Shown here in pieces: positions 35,023 through 42,785 of a DNA stretch of 52,779 bases (within the stretch, counting starts at the first letter, position 1; every line of letters starts with the position of its first letter). The position numbers and the translations under genes are program-made. Origin of the DNA: Marinilabiliales bacterium (GTDB lineage Bacteria; Bacteroidota; Bacteroidia; Bacteroidales; DTU049). The DNA is taken from positions 1 through 52,779 of the forward strand of contig PKSX01000017.1 of the NCBI GenBank assembly GCA_002869435.1, in the 5' to 3' direction. Below the pieces are notes generated by a model, which saw nothing but the letters and a program-made list of their open reading frames with translations, was not told where the DNA came from and ran no database searches.

Positions 35023-36020
35023 AATTCAATCTCGTTTAGAGCTTGTTTAAATCTTAAAATGGCATCTTCAATGCTTCCATAAAAATATGCACCAGATGCA
35101 TTTTTATGTCCGCCGCCATCATAATAGTTTACAGCAATCTGATTAACATTTACGTCCCCTTCAGAACGAAAACTGATCTTAATATATTGCGCACGCTCTA
35201 TAAACAATGCACTGATTTTTATACCCTTAATAGTAAGACCATAGTTTACGATTCCTTCAGTATCCCCTTCCTGATCATTGAACTTCTTCAAATCATCTTT
35301 AGTTAGATACATTACAACAGTTTCCTTGTCGTGTAATACCTCCATCCGGTTTATCAAACTATGACCTAACATACGAATGCGACTCTCGGAAAAAGTATTA
35401 TATACTTTCTGATTGATCTCGAGAACATCAATACCCAAATCAATTAAATCTGCAGTGATGCGGAAAGTACCTGCAGTGATATTTCCATGAAAATAATTTC
35501 CGGTGTCAGTAACAATGCCTGTATATAAACAATCAGCAATATCTTTGTCTAACAACGACTTATCAAATTCTGAAATAAATTCATATACCAACTCGCATGT
35601 TGAAGAAACATCAGTTCTGGCAAATTGAAGCTTAAAAACCTCATCCGGACCCACATGGTGATCAAATAAAATTTTCGGTGCATCAGAAGCTAAAAGAAAC
35701 TCGTCAAGACCTTCCACTCTACGCACCTTATTTAAATCCATAAAAAGAAGAATATCAGCCTCCTCGATACAATCGACAGCTTTGTCCCGTTGCTCATCGC
35801 CAATAATTATCTTGTCGGCATCTTTAAGCCAGGCATAATAATCGGGATAAATATTTGGTACAAGTACTTCTGCTTCATGTCCAAGTTTTTTTAACAGTAA
35901 TTTCATCGCCAGGGCAGAACCCATAGCATCGCCATCAGGATTGGTGTGGGAAATAACACAAAACGATTTTTTATCGCTCGTGAATAAATCCCATATCTGG
36001 TTTTTGTCTGAGTTGTTCAA
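35019..36020 (-). CDS. nrnA: DHH-family phosphoesterase (NrnA-type oligoribonuclease / pAp phosphatase)
   Basis: This 333-residue protein has the DHH/DHHA1 architecture: SHTNPDGDAMGSALAM (His25, Asp29, Asp31), FMDLN (Asp95), FDHHVGPD (Asp120, His121, His122), GIVTDTGNYFHG, and the C-terminal DHHA1 motif GGGHKNASG. NrnA-type enzymes degrade short oligoribonucleotides and hydrolyse 3'-phosphoadenosine 5'-phosphate, using Mn2+ in the cytoplasm. The length is normal for the family (310-340). The gene heads a same-strand run with two FKBP lipoproteins (4-bp overlap with the first) and the LuxR-TPR gene; the functional link is not obvious. It is divergent from ndk. Confidence 0.93.
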   Translation of the reverse strand: MNNSDKNQIWDLFTSDKKSFCVISHTNPDGDAMGSALAMKLLLKKLGHEAEVLVPNIYPDYYAWLKDADKIIIGDEQRDKAVDCIEEADILLFMDLNKVRRVEGLDEFLLASDAPKILFDHHVGPDEVFKLQFARTDVSSTCELVYEFISEFDKSLLDKDIADCLYTGIVTDTGNYFHGNITAGTFRITADLIDLGIDVLEINQKVYNTFSESRIRMLGHSLINRMEVLHDKETVVMYLTKDDLKKFNDQEGDTEGIVNYGLTIKGIKISALFIERAQYIKISFRSEGDVNVNQIAVNYYDGGGHKNASGAYFYGSIEDAILRFKQALNEIEL

Positions 36021-36095
36021 AATTTTGTACTTTTATAATTCGATCTGCAAAAATAATAAAAGCAAAACACTTGTTTCATATAAACCACCTTTAAT

Positions 36096-36515
36096 ATGGC
36101 TGGAAAAATAACTTTCACAATGATAAAACCCAATGCCGTTAAAAACGGACATTGCGGTTCAATTCTGCATATGATCAATGCTGCTGGGTTTTGTTATAAG
36201 GGTCTCAAAATGATAAAAATGACTCCTGGTTTGGCTAAAAAATTCTATGCTGTTCACAAAGACAGGCCATTTTTCAACGATTTAGTAGATTATATGTGCA
36301 CCAGCCCAGTGGTTGTGGCTGCTATCAGTGGAGATAATGCTGTTGAAAGTTTTAGAAACCTCATTGGAGCCACTGATCCCAAAACAGCAGCTCCTGACAC
36401 CATCCGTGGAAAATACGGTGAGTCTATTCAGATGAATGCCATTCACGGGTCAGACAGCGATGAAAATGCAGCCAAAGAAATTGCACTGATTTTTAAAGAC
36501 GAGGAATTGTTCTAA
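36096..36515 (+). CDS. ndk: Nucleoside diphosphate kinase
   Basis: This 139-residue protein transfers the gamma-phosphate from ATP to other NDPs. It has TFTMIKPNAVKNG at the N-terminus with the conserved lysine (Lys11), Arg/Asn nucleotide contacts (NAVESFRNLIGATDP, DTIRGKYG) and the active-site motif NAIHGSDS with the phosphorylated His117. The length is typical. It is divergent from nrnA across a 75-bp gap and overlaps the 3' end of the convergent XRE gene by 4 bp. Confidence 0.97.
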   Translation: MAGKITFTMIKPNAVKNGHCGSILHMINAAGFCYKGLKMIKMTPGLAKKFYAVHKDRPFFNDLVDYMCTSPVVVAAISGDNAVESFRNLIGATDPKTAAPDTIRGKYGESIQMNAIHGSDSDENAAKEIALIFKDEELF

Positions 36516-36982
36516 CGGCTTTTATATTCAATAAAAGTCTTGTCTTTATAAAACATCACGATTTTATCAAGTTCTTTCGAATTTCCGTAAGAAATTTGTT
36601 CTTCTGAACGAACTACAGAGGGTTCAGGATCTTGATTTCTATCATAAAACTCTTCATTATCAGTTAATTGACTCATATTTGACTCTGATTCCTTTTGTAC
36701 ACTTTCTTCCATCTCCTGAAACAAATCTTTAACAACTGTTTTCTTTTCTTCCGGCTCCTGATTCACATAATCACCCCTTATCATTGCCCCTTTATCAAAT
36801 AGTAACCAGTCAGGACTAAGCTCAGGGTAATGCTCAAGAAGCTTTGTGATAAATGACAAACTCGGATTATTCCGCCCACTTAATAAATGCGATATACCAG
36901 ATCGCTGTACATCTATTTCATCTGCCAGATCTGCTGCAGATAAGTTGTATGAATCCATAAATAGTTTTAAACGATCAATCAT
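36512..36982 (-). CDS. XRE-family helix-turn-helix regulator
   Basis: This 156-residue protein has an N-terminal Cro/C1-type HTH (~5-60: LKLFMDSYNLSAADLADEIDVQRSGISHLLSGRNNPSLSFITKLLEHYPELSPDWLL), then an acidic linker and a short C-terminal segment (SKELDKIVMFYKDKTFIEYKSR) of unknown fold. There is no S24 peptidase or ligand domain. The -7 box TACTTTTG on the minus strand (37000-36993) predicts an almost leaderless message at ATG 36982. Palindromic sites at 36988-37002 and 37012-37026 cover the -7 box and the -33 region, pointing to autorepression. It overlaps ndk by 4 bp at its 3' end. Confidence 0.85.
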   Translation of the reverse strand: MIDRLKLFMDSYNLSAADLADEIDVQRSGISHLLSGRNNPSLSFITKLLEHYPELSPDWLLFDKGAMIRGDYVNQEPEEKKTVVKDLFQEMEESVQKESESNMSQLTDNEEFYDRNQDPEPSVVRSEEQISYGNSKELDKIVMFYKDKTFIEYKSR

Positions 36983-36987
36983 TTTTT

Positions 36988-37049
36988 GTTTACAAAAGTA
37001 ACAAATAATCCGTTTACTGCTGTAACTTTGTAAACATTACATTTGTAAC
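36988..37049. promoter_or_regulatory. Three repeated palindromic sites over the XRE promoter
   Basis: GTTTAC-AAA-AGTAAC (36988-37002), GTTTAC-TGC-TGTAAC (37012-37026) and CATTAC-ATT-TGTAAC (37035-37049) share the pattern RTTTAC-N3-WGTAAY with starts 24 and 23 bp apart, close to two helical turns. The first covers the -7 box and the second the -33 region of the XRE gene. They look like operators of that regulator; binding is inferred. Confidence 0.6.
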
Positions 37050-37583
37050 TCATACTATACTGCTGTGCATACTCAACCATTTCAGTATGAAAAATTACCA
37101 TATATCTGTATATTAGTATCTTATAAGTATCGTAGTAATATTTCAGCAGTTGATTTGAAATCCATACATATTACCTAGAATACACTTTATATAAACATTA
37201 TATCTATCTGAATATATGTTTCATAAATAATATTTCTAGTTGATATCTCTAAGTTTTTATAGAGATAACATAATTCACATAATATAATGCTAGTAATTTA
37301 CATATGTAACCAATATTTTCATTATTCTATCGATTTACAACTGTAATCACAACTGTAAATTATTGGATTAATCTCAATAGTCGATAAATTTTGCGTTGAA
37401 CTGAACTGATTGGCGGTTAATGGAAAATATTAGAATCTCAGTGAGATAAAATTTACCGAGAAGTTCTGATTCTGGCTCCCCTACTCTAAAATATCTCATA
37501 ATGCAAATTATGAGTTCATAGTTAGATCATGTTTTTCACAACAAACTAAAGTATTTCCAAATCTAATATCAGAGCCGTGTACA
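37050..37583. other. Gene-free AT-rich region between XRE and aldehyde oxidoreductase genes
   Basis: This 534-bp stretch contains no credible gene. It holds two further palindromes of the XRE-promoter type (37296-37310 and 37333-37347), a 7-bp hairpin TATCTCT...AGAGATA (37244-37267), a 6-bp palindrome ATCTCA-G-TGAGAT (37435-37447), and CTCATAAT-GCAA-ATTATGAG (37495-37514). The last follows the stop of the oxidoreductase gene but lacks a T tract. No RNA family is recognised. Confidence 0.5.
37296..37347. promoter_or_regulatory. Two further palindromic sites of the XRE-operator type
   Basis: ATTTAC-ATA-TGTAAC (37296-37310) and ATTTAC-AAC-TGTAAT (37333-37347) match the same 6-3-6 pattern as the three sites over the XRE promoter, ~300 bp away. 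They could support DNA looping by the regulator or control an unseen transcript. Confidence 0.5.
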
Positions 37584-39506
37584 CTAGAATTCGTTAAGTG
37601 CTTCCCCGATACCTTTATGTACTTCGTACCAGTAATCTATAGCAGCAGTACGTCTGTCTCTTTTAAAATAATCGATCCATCCCAATAAATCCGGATGATT
37701 ATTTCCTTCCACTTCGTGCTTGCGTATGAGAAATGTTTCAATCAGTTCAACATTCTTATATGATTCCCATAGCGAGGAATTATTTCTTGAGTTGATATTG
37801 TATGCGATCTGACTTAAGCTCTTTATAAATTTTTCTTTAATCTCATTTCCCCACAACTCACCAATAACCTCTGGCATCATTTCCTCTGCCCAGTTTCTGT
37901 GAAAGCGACATATTCCGGTATTATCAAGAATCAGTTCCTGTTGAAAACGTTCAGCATTTAGATGTCCCAACTCTCGAGGATGCACGAAATCATTACCGTA
38001 ATACATATAGTATTTGCCCATTATCGGCATGGGTGATAAAACTCCGGGTGTCCAGTACTGATTGGGAACCATATAACCCCTTCGCCCAAAAGATGTATAT
38101 AAAAATGCATCGAGTACTGCGCGTCCTCTGTGTCTGGCAAGCTTCCTGCCCCAACGACGTGCACCCTGGCTGAAATCGAGTATACCTTTTCTCTCTACTA
38201 TTGCATCAAGTATTTCTATTCCCAGTCTGGCATTATGCATGCTATCAGTTTCCACACTGAAGCCTTCACGCCTGAAAATCGGGAACTGGGTTACACCCAA
38301 TTCTTCTTTAGTAATAAGTCCTTTATACAACAAATCCATAAGCCAGGCTAAAACCCCGCCTATACTGATTGCATCGAAGCCCAGAGTATCCGCATGATGA
38401 TTTATTATTTCTGCAGCTCTTTGATCAAAGACTCCAATTAAAGGACCCATTGTTTGATAAGGTTCATAGTCCTTTTTAAACTCATTATTCATCTTTTTAC
38501 ACACTGCTACACAAGGTTCTCCGCATGTCCAGTTTTGCTTTTTCTTTATGGTTTCTTCGTTAAACTGCTTGAGATAGTGTTTCTTAATAAATGTATCATG
38601 CAGCTCAAGTCTTTCATCCTCACTCCAGTGCATGGTGTCATAATTGAAAGCCATAACACGGCCACCCATTGTTGCAAAATTTACTCCAAACGTGCCACCT
38701 GTATCCACTTTAGGATCAAAACGATATTTGGTTGTACTTTCCAGATCCTTTGCTGCAAGTTTTTTCTGGTAACGGTCTTCGAACCATTTGTCGGCAACAC
38801 TTCTGTCGCGAAAATCAACATCCAGAAATGTTCCACCATATATCACAGCTACGATACCATGTTCCTGTACCATCTTTGAACCAAAACCACCACGACCGGC
38901 CCATGTATCGACATAGGTAAGCTCTCCTTTTCGAACCGGAACAGATACAATTCCGGCACAATCAGTACTCGCTGCTGCCGGCCCGGTAGCAAGAATTCTG
39001 AATTCATCTAAATACTCATCTCTGTATTGCTCAGCAACATAATCCATCAAAGAGTAAACACCCATACGCCCTTCTTTCCAGATTGTTTTAATATCGCAGG
39101 GTTCAACCCTAATCTGAATTTCCTCACCATGAACACGATTTAAAATAAGAATCGATGGTTCAGGAGCTTTTCCTGAAATACTCAGCATATCAATACCAAG
39201 ATTATCGAAAACTAATCCCGCACCCCCCATTGATGAAATATAGAAACCTGTCCATGTTGGGCTAAACCCGGTAAAGATCAACCTGTTACTCCCCGGAAAA
39301 ATAGATCCGGCCATTAAACCGGTTCCAATATTTAAACTATTGTAAACAGTACTGTGATACAATCCAAGATCTACCGGCCCGAAATACTCTCCAACCGGAT
39401 ATCTTACTGTTTTATACATTGCCGATGATGAATCTACTACCAGCGCTTTTATATGCGAGTCCAATACTTTCCTGGGTTCCTTTTCTTCCTGTGTCTTCTC
39501 TGTCAT
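37584..39506 (-). CDS. Aldehyde ferredoxin oxidoreductase family protein (tungsten/molybdenum pterin enzyme)
   Basis: This 640-residue protein follows the AOR family layout: an N-terminal tungstopterin domain (YPVGEYFGPVDLGLYHSTVYNSLNIGTGLMAGSIFPGSNRLIFTG; FYISSMGGAGLVFDNLGIDMLSISG) and helical domains with FGSKMVQEHGIVAVIYGG and DTLGFDAISIGGVLAWLMDL. Four cysteines expected to hold one [4Fe-4S] cluster are at 328, 332, 336 and 533 (WTCGEPCVAVCKK and NTGICRFHRNW); spacing C-x3-C-x3-C differs from the classical C-x2-C-x3-C. Such enzymes oxidise aldehydes to acids with ferredoxin. ATG 39506 is used; TATCTTTG (minus strand, 39533-39526) is a plausible -7 box, and a GTG at 39512 is possible. The substrate is unknown. 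Confidence 0.9.
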   Translation of the reverse strand: MTEKTQEEKEPRKVLDSHIKALVVDSSSAMYKTVRYPVGEYFGPVDLGLYHSTVYNSLNIGTGLMAGSIFPGSNRLIFTGFSPTWTGFYISSMGGAGLVFDNLGIDMLSISGKAPEPSILILNRVHGEEIQIRVEPCDIKTIWKEGRMGVYSLMDYVAEQYRDEYLDEFRILATGPAAASTDCAGIVSVPVRKGELTYVDTWAGRGGFGSKMVQEHGIVAVIYGGTFLDVDFRDRSVADKWFEDRYQKKLAAKDLESTTKYRFDPKVDTGGTFGVNFATMGGRVMAFNYDTMHWSEDERLELHDTFIKKHYLKQFNEETIKKKQNWTCGEPCVAVCKKMNNEFKKDYEPYQTMGPLIGVFDQRAAEIINHHADTLGFDAISIGGVLAWLMDLLYKGLITKEELGVTQFPIFRREGFSVETDSMHNARLGIEILDAIVERKGILDFSQGARRWGRKLARHRGRAVLDAFLYTSFGRRGYMVPNQYWTPGVLSPMPIMGKYYMYYGNDFVHPRELGHLNAERFQQELILDNTGICRFHRNWAEEMMPEVIGELWGNEIKEKFIKSLSQIAYNINSRNNSSLWESYKNVELIETFLIRKHEVEGNNHPDLLGWIDYFKRDRRTAAIDYWYEVHKGIGEALNEF

Positions 39507-39649
39507 ATTCACTCATTTGAATCTACAAAGATAATTCAATTTTCATCTATCATCTTTTTTTTAAGATCAATTTTATGTGATATGTATCTAAGTTTCTTTG
39601 TGTAATATAACTTTTTGACGATTTGATATAATACCAGTTGAAAAAAATA

Positions 39650-39681
39650 TTTGCATAATGAGAATATTCTCATTATATTTG
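39650..39681 (+). promoter_or_regulatory. Promoter with 22-bp perfect palindrome in its spacer (DUF5320 gene)
   Basis: TTTG at 39650-39653 and TATATTTG at 39674-39681 are 20 nt apart, a close match to the Bacteroidota promoter. The spacer is occupied by a perfect palindrome, 39655-39676: arms ATAATGAGAAT and ATTCTCATTAT with no centre base. A dimeric repressor bound there would block the promoter. The pattern is loosely like metal- or redox-responsive (Fur/PerR-type) boxes, but no specific regulator can be named. Confidence 0.7.
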
Positions 39682-39706
39682 TAGAGAATTTAAATATCAA
39701 TAGAAT

Positions 39707-39943
39707 ATGCCTCAATTTGATCAAACAGGTCCGAACAGTCAGGGTGCTATGACAGGACGAAAAATGGGCCGATGTACAAATTTCGGACAAGGAAAAAACA
39801 AGGAAGATACTCCACAAAACATGCAGGAAAATGAAATCCGTGTCGAAAACAGGTTTGGTTTGGGACAAGGTATGCGAAGAGGAAATGGCTATGACAGAGG
39901 TCGTGGCCGCGGACGCGGATTCAGAAACCGTGGAGGGTTTTAG
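39707..39943 (+). CDS. DUF5320-like small Gly/Arg-rich protein
   Basis: This 78-residue protein starts MPQFDQTGPNSQGAMTGRKMGRCTNF, the hallmark of the small DUF5320 family (MPxxDxTGPxGxGxxTGRxxGxC), and ends in a Gly/Arg-rich tail (RGRGRGRGFRNRGG). It has a single cysteine (Cys23) and no signal peptide. Family members of this kind are often found near dinitrogenase-iron-molybdenum-cofactor or Mrp-type ATPase genes in anaerobes (from memory); none is adjacent here. Function is unknown. It has its own promoter and terminator and sits between the aldehyde oxidoreductase and CobO-type genes. Confidence 0.8.
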   Translation: MPQFDQTGPNSQGAMTGRKMGRCTNFGQGKNKEDTPQNMQENEIRVENRFGLGQGMRRGNGYDRGRGRGRGFRNRGGF

Positions 39944-39951
39944 ATGTGTTG

Positions 39952-39986
39952 AGCCGGATTTCAGAGATGAGTCCGGCTTTTTTTAT
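39952..39986 (+). terminator. Rho-independent terminator of the DUF5320 gene
   Basis: AGCCGGA (39952-39958) pairs with TCCGGCT (39972-39978) around a 13-nt loop, followed by a T-rich tail (TTTTTTATA). It starts 9 nt after the stop codon. Confidence 0.85.
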
Positions 39987-40009
39987 ACTTTTATTGCATA
40001 TTCTGGTAT

Positions 40010-40525
40010 ATGAATAGCGGCTTAATACATATTTACTCCGGAAACGGCAAAGGTAAAACCACTGCTGCGTTAGGTCTGGCCTTACGTGCTGCCGGAGCAG
40101 GAAAGAAAGTATTGTTCTCGCAGTTTGTAAAAGGACTACCCTACTCTGAGCATAATATCCTTAAACAAATTCCCGGCATTGATCTTAGGATCTTCGGGCG
40201 CGATTGTTTCATTGAGAAAGACCCTGAACCAGAAGACATAGAAGCTGCAAAAAATGGATTTGAGCATATTTCGGAGCATTTGCAACACGATAAATACGAT
40301 ATCATTATATTGGATGAAATCAATATAGCTTTGTATTTTAATTTGCTTTCTGCAAACAAGGTTATTAACGCTCTACAAAGCAGAAAAACTATGGCTGAAA
40401 TTATAATTACCGGTCGTTATCCCCCTGATTCACTCGTAGAAATAGCTGATCTTCATACCGAAATGCTGGAGCATAAACACTATTATAATTTAGGCGTGAA
40501 AGCACGTAAAGGAATAGAATTCTAG
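40010..40525 (+). CDS. cobO: Corrinoid adenosyltransferase (CobO/BtuR type)
   Basis: This 171-residue protein carries the Walker A motif SGNGKGKTTAALGLALRA (~10-27), KKVLFSQFVKG and the acidic Walker B-like YDIIILDEINIAL (~95-107), followed by TGRYPPDSLVEIADLHTEML, all typical of CobO/CobA/BtuR cob(I)alamin adenosyltransferases. It adenosylates cobalamin or precursors, giving coenzyme B12. It is at the short end of the family (~170-200). It lies 66 bp after the DUF5320 stop, past a terminator, and stands alone without other cobalamin genes, so salvage is more likely than full synthesis. Confidence 0.93.
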   Translation: MNSGLIHIYSGNGKGKTTAALGLALRAAGAGKKVLFSQFVKGLPYSEHNILKQIPGIDLRIFGRDCFIEKDPEPEDIEAAKNGFEHISEHLQHDKYDIIILDEINIALYFNLLSANKVINALQSRKTMAEIIITGRYPPDSLVEIADLHTEMLEHKHYYNLGVKARKGIEF

Positions 40526-40632
40526 GCCAGAAACTTCTAAATGCTTATTTGGCATAAAGCAATTGTATTTGGGAAAGAAAATCAACCAATACTCAATTCA
40601 TATTATCCAATACATCACATCAAAATTTAATG

Positions 40633-40640
40633 TATTTTTG
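40633..40640 (+). promoter_or_regulatory. -7 box of the DUF4199-GT2-GmhA transcription unit
   Basis: TATTTTTG at 40633-40640 matches the Bacteroidota -7 consensus TAnnTTTG. No good -33 box is seen. Start near 40647 would give a ~64-nt leader to the ATG at 40711. Confidence 0.4.
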
Positions 40641-40710
40641 TAGAAATCTTTTTTTAAAATTCGGTTTTGAGTTATAAAAAGCATACTCAAAATCTATAAA
40701 AAGTTAAAAC

Positions 40711-41241
40711 ATGAAAGATCATCCAGTTTTTAAGAGTCTGATTAAAAACGGACTTTATGCAGGTGCAATTCTTGCTGCATATTTTGTTTTATTGTATTTA
40801 ATCAATCTGAATTTTCTAAAGTACAATCTGATTACTTTCTTGGTTGAAGGTATAGTACTTTTAATTTTTGCTTTTCTCAGTATATCTGAAGCAAGAAAGA
40901 AACTTCCTGACAATCGTATCAAATTCCTGCCGGCATGGCTGGCAGCAGGTGCGGTATTCTTTATGGGACTCTGGATTTTTGGAATTGCCAAGCTTCTAGT
41001 ATTTTTTGTTATCGATCCTGAGTATCTCAGTCGCACAATTGACGAGATTGTTTTGCAGATCATGGAAGTTGCCGATCAGGTTCCCAATGTCGAAGAGTCG
41101 ATAGAAGGTCTTGAGAAGCTTAAAGATCCGATGACCTGGATTCAGCAAATACTTGTATACTACACATTGAAATCAGCTGCTCTGGGAGCATTTATTGCAG
41201 CAGTGGCCAAAAAGAAAAACCGCCTCGAAGAAACGCTCTAA
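40711..41241 (+). CDS. DUF4199 integral membrane protein
   Basis: This 176-residue protein has four predicted membrane spans (LYAGAILAAYFVLLYLINL; LITFLVEGIVLLIFAFLSI; FLPAWLAAGAVFFMGLWIF; YYTLKSAALGAFIAAVAKKK) with a soluble loop between the third and fourth (~110-150, PEYLSRTIDEIVLQIMEVADQV). This topology and size fit the DUF4199 family, which in Bacteroidota often precedes a GT2 glycosyltransferase gene, as here with a 9-bp gap. A membrane partner for that enzyme is inferred from context only. Confidence 0.85.
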   Translation: MKDHPVFKSLIKNGLYAGAILAAYFVLLYLINLNFLKYNLITFLVEGIVLLIFAFLSISEARKKLPDNRIKFLPAWLAAGAVFFMGLWIFGIAKLLVFFVIDPEYLSRTIDEIVLQIMEVADQVPNVEESIEGLEKLKDPMTWIQQILVYYTLKSAALGAFIAAVAKKKNRLEETL

Positions 41242-41250
41242 TCTGAATTA

Positions 41251-42201
41251 ATGGATATTACTGTTCTTATACCACTACTCAACGAAGAAGAAAGCATTGG
41301 CGAACTGGCTGCATGGATTAAAAAAGTCATGAAGGAAAATAATTTCTCTTATGAAATTCTCTTCATTGATGACGGCAGTACAGATAATTCGTGGAAAGTT
41401 ATTGAAGAAATGTCGGCTGAAACACCTGAAATCAAAGGCATACGTTTCAGCAGGAATTACGGTAAATCTGGTGCTTTACACATTGGGTTTGAAAAAGCGC
41501 AGGGTGATGTAGTGATTACAATGGATGCTGATTTACAAGATAGCCCCGATGAAATTCCAGAGCTGTATCGCATGTGTATGGAAGATGGCTACGATTTAGT
41601 ATCGGGATGGAAGAAAAAAAGATACGATCCTATCAGTAAAACAATTCCAACCAAGTTTTACAACTGGACCACGCGAAGAATGTCGGGCATCAAACTTCAC
41701 GATTTTAATTGCGGTCTTAAAGCTTACAAAAACGATGTAATTAAGAACATTGAGGTATATGGTGAGATGCATAGGTATATACCCGTAATAGCCAAGTGGT
41801 CTGGTTTTACAAATATCGGAGAAAAAGTGGTTCAGCACCGTAAGCGTAAGTACGGAAAAAGTAAATTCGGTATCAGTCGTTTTATTCGTGGGCCACTTGA
41901 TTTACTTACAATTATGTTCGTGGGAAAGTTCTCCAAACGCCCTATGCACTTCTTTGGTTCATTGGGAACATTACTTTTCCTTTCAGGATTTGTTATGGCC
42001 GGCTGGCTGGCGTACGAAAAGATCTTTCACGATGTTTTCAAAATTACAGAACGGCCACTGTTTTATATGGCTATTTTATTCATGATTATTGGCTCACAAT
42101 TATTTATCGGTGGGTTTCTTGCTGAAATGATTGGTAGAAATAATCCCGACCGCAACAAATATGTCGTGAAGGATTACACAAACATTAAAAACAATGAGTA
42201 A
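41251..42201 (+). CDS. GT2-family glycosyltransferase with two C-terminal TM spans (DPM1/GtrB-like)
   Basis: This 316-residue protein has the GT-A fold motifs of the polyprenyl-phosphate glycosyltransferase group: VLIPLLNEEESIGEL, LFIDDGSTDNSW, NYGKSGALHIGFEKAQGDVVITMDADLQDSPDEIP with DAD as the metal/nucleotide site, and DFNCGLKAY. C-terminal hydrophobic spans (LGTLLFLSGFVMAGWLAYEK; FYMAILFMIIGSQLFIGGFL) are characteristic of GtrB-like enzymes that make polyprenyl-phosphate-linked sugars for transfer across the inner membrane. It overlaps the gmhA start by 8 bp and follows the DUF4199 gene by 9 bp, so one transcription unit is likely. Confidence 0.93.
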   Translation: MDITVLIPLLNEEESIGELAAWIKKVMKENNFSYEILFIDDGSTDNSWKVIEEMSAETPEIKGIRFSRNYGKSGALHIGFEKAQGDVVITMDADLQDSPDEIPELYRMCMEDGYDLVSGWKKKRYDPISKTIPTKFYNWTTRRMSGIKLHDFNCGLKAYKNDVIKNIEVYGEMHRYIPVIAKWSGFTNIGEKVVQHRKRKYGKSKFGISRFIRGPLDLLTIMFVGKFSKRPMHFFGSLGTLLFLSGFVMAGWLAYEKIFHDVFKITERPLFYMAILFMIIGSQLFIGGFLAEMIGRNNPDRNKYVVKDYTNIKNNE

Positions 42202-42781
42202 ATTGATTAAGAACAGAATAGAAGAATCCATCGCCACCAAAAACCGCATTCTGGATGATGAAGGTTTGATATCGCGTATTGATGAAGCTGCAAATATTAT
42301 TGTTGATGCTTACAAGCGTGGTAATCGCTTTCTGCTTTGCGGAAACGGTGGAAGCGCCGGTGATGCCCAGCATATTGCGGCAGAACTAAGTGGTAGGTAT
42401 TTAATTGACCTTCCCCCGTTAGATGCTGAAGCATTGTCGGTTAACACATCATATCTTACAGCAGTATCAAACGATTATAGTTATGATGAGATTTTTGCCC
42501 GTATGCTTAGAGCACAAGGGCACAAAGGTGATGTTCTTCTTGCTATTTCCACATCCGGCAACTCTAAAAACATTTTAAAAGCCATGGATGTAGCCAGAGA
42601 AAAAAAGATGATTTCTATAGCACTTACAGGCGAATCTGGTGGAAAAATGAAGGAGAAAGCCGACCTGCTTCTAAATGTACCAAGTACAGAAACACCAAGA
42701 ATACAGGAGTCCCATATTTTAATCGGGCACATTATTTGTGAAGTCATAGAAAACAGCTTATTCAATTCTGGAAATAATTAA
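42194..42781 (+). CDS. gmhA: SIS-domain phosphoheptose isomerase (sedoheptulose-7-phosphate isomerase)
   Basis: This 195-residue protein is a SIS-domain isomerase with the GmhA-specific LLCGNGGSAGDAQHIAAELSGRY (~47-69, with His60 and Glu64), DVLLAISTSGNSKNIL (~118-133), and VPSTETPRIQESHILIGHIICE (~160-181). GmhA converts sedoheptulose 7-phosphate to D-glycero-D-manno-heptose 7-phosphate, the first step of ADP-heptose synthesis for LPS or S-layer glycans. The ATG lies inside the GT2 gene (8-bp overlap), and a GmhB-like gene follows 4 bp after the stop, supporting a heptose pathway. Confidence 0.95.
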   Translation: MSKLIKNRIEESIATKNRILDDEGLISRIDEAANIIVDAYKRGNRFLLCGNGGSAGDAQHIAAELSGRYLIDLPPLDAEALSVNTSYLTAVSNDYSYDEIFARMLRAQGHKGDVLLAISTSGNSKNILKAMDVAREKKMISIALTGESGGKMKEKADLLLNVPSTETPRIQESHILIGHIICEVIENSLFNSGNN

Positions 42782-42785
42782 AAGC

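Noticed and set aside
37495..37514. Terminator of the aldehyde oxidoreductase gene
   Set aside because: The stem is AT-rich with no T tract on the minus strand; it is described as a palindrome only.
36512..37583. Prophage remnant (XRE repressor with operators)
   Set aside because: No integrase, structural or replication gene is nearby and the regulator lacks a phage-type S24 domain.
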